A DNA stretch of 14,957 bases. Source: CAIRYW01 sp964555825 (GTDB lineage: Bacteria > Patescibacteriota > Minisyncoccia > Phycocordibacterales > CAIRYW01). The DNA lies in NCBI GenBank assembly GCA_964555825.1, contig CAZKTY010000018.1:1-14957 (forward strand), in the 5' to 3' direction. Below the pieces are notes generated by a model, which ran no database searches, was not told the DNA's origin, and saw only the letters and a list, made by a program, of their open reading frames with translations. Shown piece by piece: positions 13,460-14,957 of this stretch. Position numbers and translations under genes: made by a program. Position 1 is the stretch's first letter. The number at the start of each line of letters is the position of its first letter.

Positions 13460-13463
13460 TAGA

Positions 13464-13485
13464 AGACATGCTTTTAAGCATGTCT
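13464..13485 (+). repeat. 10-bp perfect hairpin after tRNA-Arg
   Basis: AGACATGCTT (13464-13473) pairs with AAGCATGTCT (13476-13485) across a two-base TT centre. It sits directly between the first hairpin and the inverted T-arm copy. Confidence 0.65.
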
Positions 13486-13600
13486 GGGCAGGAATCGAAC
13501 GGCGGAGTATAATTTTTTCACCAGAAAAAATTACGAGCCGGTGCCGAGACAAATTTTTGCCAGTCGCAAAAATTTAGTCGAGGGAGATATCCTGCCATAA
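13486..13600. other. Structured element with inverted copy of the tRNA-Arg T-arm
   Basis: GGCAGGAATCGAAC at 13487-13500 is an exact 14-base reverse complement of tRNA-Arg 13404-13417 (T-loop plus 3' T-stem). The element is closed by GGCAGGA (13487-13493) with TCCTGCC (13590-13596). It contains two AT-rich perfect hairpins: TAATTTTTT/AAAAAATTA (13510-13518 with 13525-13533) and AAATTTTTGC/GCAAAAATTT (13551-13560 with 13566-13575), the latter prolonged by GAC/GTC. On the minus strand it looks like a tRNA-sized unit ending in TTCGATTCCTGCC, but no canonical cloverleaf forms. Function unknown. Confidence 0.5.
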
Positions 13601-13625
13601 CAATAAAATATTAATTTAATTTTAA

Positions 13626-14480
13626 ATGATCCAAACAACTAAACCTCAGAATGATTACGAACTTCTTGATTCTGGAGATGGTTCTAAACTTGAAAGATAT
13701 GGAAAGTTCGTGATAAGTCGTCCTGACCCACAGGTCCTCTGGAAGAAAAGATTATCAGAGGATGTTTGGAGCTCAGCGGATGCTATTTTTCAGAAAGGAG
13801 AAAGATCGAGTTGGAAAATAAAAAAAGAAGTTCCAGATAAATGGGAGATCGAGATCGGTGGATTGAATTTTGAGATATATCTAAGCAAATTCAAACATGT
13901 TGGGATCTTTCCGGAACAGCTTTCCAATTGGCTTTGGATGTCAGATCTTATAAAAAAAGCAAATAGACCTGTAAAGGTCTTGAATCTTTTTGGATACACA
14001 GGAGGGGCCAGTATCGCTTGTCTTAAGGCTGGAGCTGAAGTTGTACATGTTGATGCCTCTAAGACCTCGATCGAACATGCAAAGATGAATGCTGAGATCA
14101 CAGGATTAAGTGAAAAGCCTATAAGATGGATCTTGGATGATGGCTTGGCTTTTGTAAGAAGAGAAATAAGACGTGGTAATAGATATGATGGAATAATTAT
14201 GGATCCTCCTGCTTTTGGAAGAGGTCCAAAAGGGGAAATATGGAAAATAGAAGAAAGTTTTTTACCTTTAATAGAGGATGCTAAAAAGATCCTTACCGAT
14301 GATCCTTTATTCTTTTTAATAAATGGATATGCCTCAGGATATTCGCCACTTGCTTATGAAGAGAATCTTTCTGACCTTAAGAAAATAGGAGGCAATGTTT
14401 CTTCTGGAGAACTTGCTATCGAAGAAAAAGATTCAGGAAGACTTTTGCCTGCTGGGATCTTTGCTAGATGGAGTAAATAG
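13626..14480 (+). CDS. Class I SAM-dependent methyltransferase, RlmI/RlmK-like (COG1092)
   Basis: A 284-residue Rossmann-fold methyltransferase. SAM motif I NLFGYTGGA is at about residues 120-128, the acidic ribose-binding HVDAS at 141-145, and catalytic motif IV DPPAFG at 193-198, with GRGPKGEIWK after it. The GIFPEQLSNW segment before motif I matches large-subunit rRNA cytosine methyltransferases of the RlmI/RlmK C-terminal type. The N-terminal PUA domain found in RlmI is absent, so the substrate (probably 23S rRNA) is inference. A -10-like TTTAAT at 13615-13620 ends five bases before the ATG, implying a leaderless mRNA. Confidence 0.9.
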   Translation: MIQTTKPQNDYELLDSGDGSKLERYGKFVISRPDPQVLWKKRLSEDVWSSADAIFQKGERSSWKIKKEVPDKWEIEIGGLNFEIYLSKFKHVGIFPEQLSNWLWMSDLIKKANRPVKVLNLFGYTGGASIACLKAGAEVVHVDASKTSIEHAKMNAEITGLSEKPIRWILDDGLAFVRREIRRGNRYDGIIMDPPAFGRGPKGEIWKIEESFLPLIEDAKKILTDDPLFFLINGYASGYSPLAYEENLSDLKKIGGNVSSGELAIEEKDSGRLLPAGIFARWSK

Positions 14481-14519
14481 GTAAATTTATTAATTTTTAT
14501 AAATAATAAGGTAAATATC

Positions 14520-14822
14520 ATGGATGAGGAAATAGAGAATCTTCTTAGAGAAACAAAGGCTTTGGTTGAGGAGAATAATAAAATTCTTAAAGGTATAAGA
14601 AGAAGCAATAGGATAAGTAGTTTTTTTAGGTTCGTTTATTGGGCTATTATCATAGTTGTTACAATAGGTACTTATGCGTACATTCAGCCATATCTAAATT
14701 CTGTATCAAAACTCTATAATGATCTTGAGACCACAAATAACAGTATTACAACTACTCAGAATTCATTTGGTACAAACCTCAAGGAATTCTTTCTTGGAAC
14801 AAGCAGTATCCCCAAAAAATAG
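14520..14822 (+). CDS. Small membrane protein with N-terminal coiled coil
   Basis: I do not recognise the family of this 100-residue protein. Residues 1-28 are an acidic amphipathic helix with Leu/Ile heptads (EEIENLLRETKALVEENNK) ending in a basic KGIRRSNR patch. One transmembrane helix follows at about 36-57. Then comes an exported or luminal part of about 40 residues rich in Asn, Thr and Ser. The topology suggests a cytoplasmic coiled coil anchored in the membrane. The start ATG is preceded by a weak AAGG about eight bases upstream. It follows the methyltransferase after 39 bases and may be co-transcribed. Confidence 0.75.
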   Translation: MDEEIENLLRETKALVEENNKILKGIRRSNRISSFFRFVYWAIIIVVTIGTYAYIQPYLNSVSKLYNDLETTNNSITTTQNSFGTNLKEFFLGTSSIPKK

Positions 14823-14846
14823 CCAATAATTTGCCTTTATTCCAAA

Positions 14847-14877
14847 AAAGCTTTAAGCTATAACAGCTAAAAGCTTT
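14847..14877. repeat. 13-bp inverted repeat before tRNA-Phe
   Basis: AAAGCTTTAAGCT (14847-14859) pairs with AGCTAAAAGCTTT (14865-14877) with one A-A mismatch and a five-base loop. There is no T-run on the + side. On the minus strand the stem is followed by six Ts (the complement of 14844-14849), so as a terminator it would act on leftward transcription. Confidence 0.5.
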
Positions 14878-14901
14878 ATGGCTTGAGGCTGATAAATAAG
14901 T

Positions 14902-14957
14902 GCCGAGGTAGCTCAGTTGGTAGAGCATGTGCCTGAAGAGCATGGGGTCGGCGGTTC
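14902..14957 (+). tRNA. tRNA-Phe(GAA), truncated by the window end
   Basis: Acceptor 5' strand GCCGAGG, a canonical D-arm GCTCAGTTGGTAGAGC, and anticodon stem TGTGC/GCATG around loop CTGAAGA with anticodon GAA. A variable loop, the start of the T-stem (GGCGG) and TTC follow; the sequence then ends. Everything present is intact. Confidence 0.93.

Noticed and set aside
13487..13596. A functional minus-strand tRNA with an expanded middle
   Set aside because: The closing 7-bp stem overlaps the bases needed for the 3' T-stem, so acceptor and T-arm cannot both form.
1..14957. Recoded TGA (glycine) as in some candidate phyla
   Set aside because: TGA ends engB, murI and murJ at the expected family lengths, and no in-frame TGA interrupts any gene.
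1..14957. CRISPR array, transposon or prophage
   Set aside because: No evenly spaced direct repeats, transposase, integrase or phage-like genes are visible. The repeated structures are inverted and tied to tRNA genes.

Overview
The window looks like a chromosome segment of an ultra-small Candidate Phyla Radiation (Patescibacteria) bacterium, most likely of the Parcubacteria group. This is inference from: AT-rich DNA; short intergenic gaps; many short membrane or helical proteins of unknown function; a TspO homologue lacking its usual first helix; tRNA genes without an encoded CCA end; and almost no Shine-Dalgarno sequences. TGA is used as a normal stop (for example at the ends of engB, murI and murJ), so the code is the standard bacterial one and not the TGA-glycine code of Gracilibacteria/Absconditabacteria. 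Nearly everything is on the + strand.

Layout. 43-927: a DUF1189 membrane protein. 928-1452: an RNA-rich spacer with a broken tRNA-Ser, an intact tRNA-Ser(GGA), a very long perfect hairpin and tRNA-derived inverted fragments. 1453-2469: GTPase engB (crossed by an N-run that appears to replace no sequence) and a short TspO. 2563-5889: a tight six-gene operon with a flavodoxin-fold oxidoreductase, two small paralogous helical proteins of unknown family, a metallo-beta-lactamase-fold hydrolase, glutamate racemase (murI) and a DUF192 protein. 5930-6296: RNase P RNA with its own promoter and terminator. 6432-8111: lipid II flippase murJ. 8146-9960: elongation factor 4 (lepA). 9979-10497: a tiny minus-strand membrane protein divergent from an FtsB/DivIC-like protein. 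10508-12968: tRNA-Gly(CCC) and the pyrimidine genes pyrB-pyrC. 13053-13286: a glutaredoxin. 13353-13600: tRNA-Arg(CCU) followed by a highly structured region. 13626-14822: a SAM-dependent methyltransferase and a small coiled-coil/membrane protein. 14902-end: truncated tRNA-Phe(GAA).

Functionally the genes cover cell-wall precursor supply and export (murI, murJ), division (FtsB-like), the ribosome and tRNA maturation (engB, lepA, the methyltransferase, RNase P and the tRNAs), pyrimidine synthesis (pyrB, pyrC) and redox (glutaredoxin, flavodoxin-like protein). No mobile element with a transposase, CRISPR array or defence island is visible.

The parts most worth a second look are: (i) two tRNA genes each followed by hairpins and then an inverted copy of a tRNA T-arm; (ii) a broken tRNA-Ser whose 5' and 3' parts seem to flank an intact tRNA-Ser; (iii) an RNase P RNA whose CCA-binding loop appears to be missing, in step with tRNA genes lacking CCA; (iv) -10 boxes placed so close to start codons that many mRNAs should be leaderless; (v) the paralogous small-protein pair.
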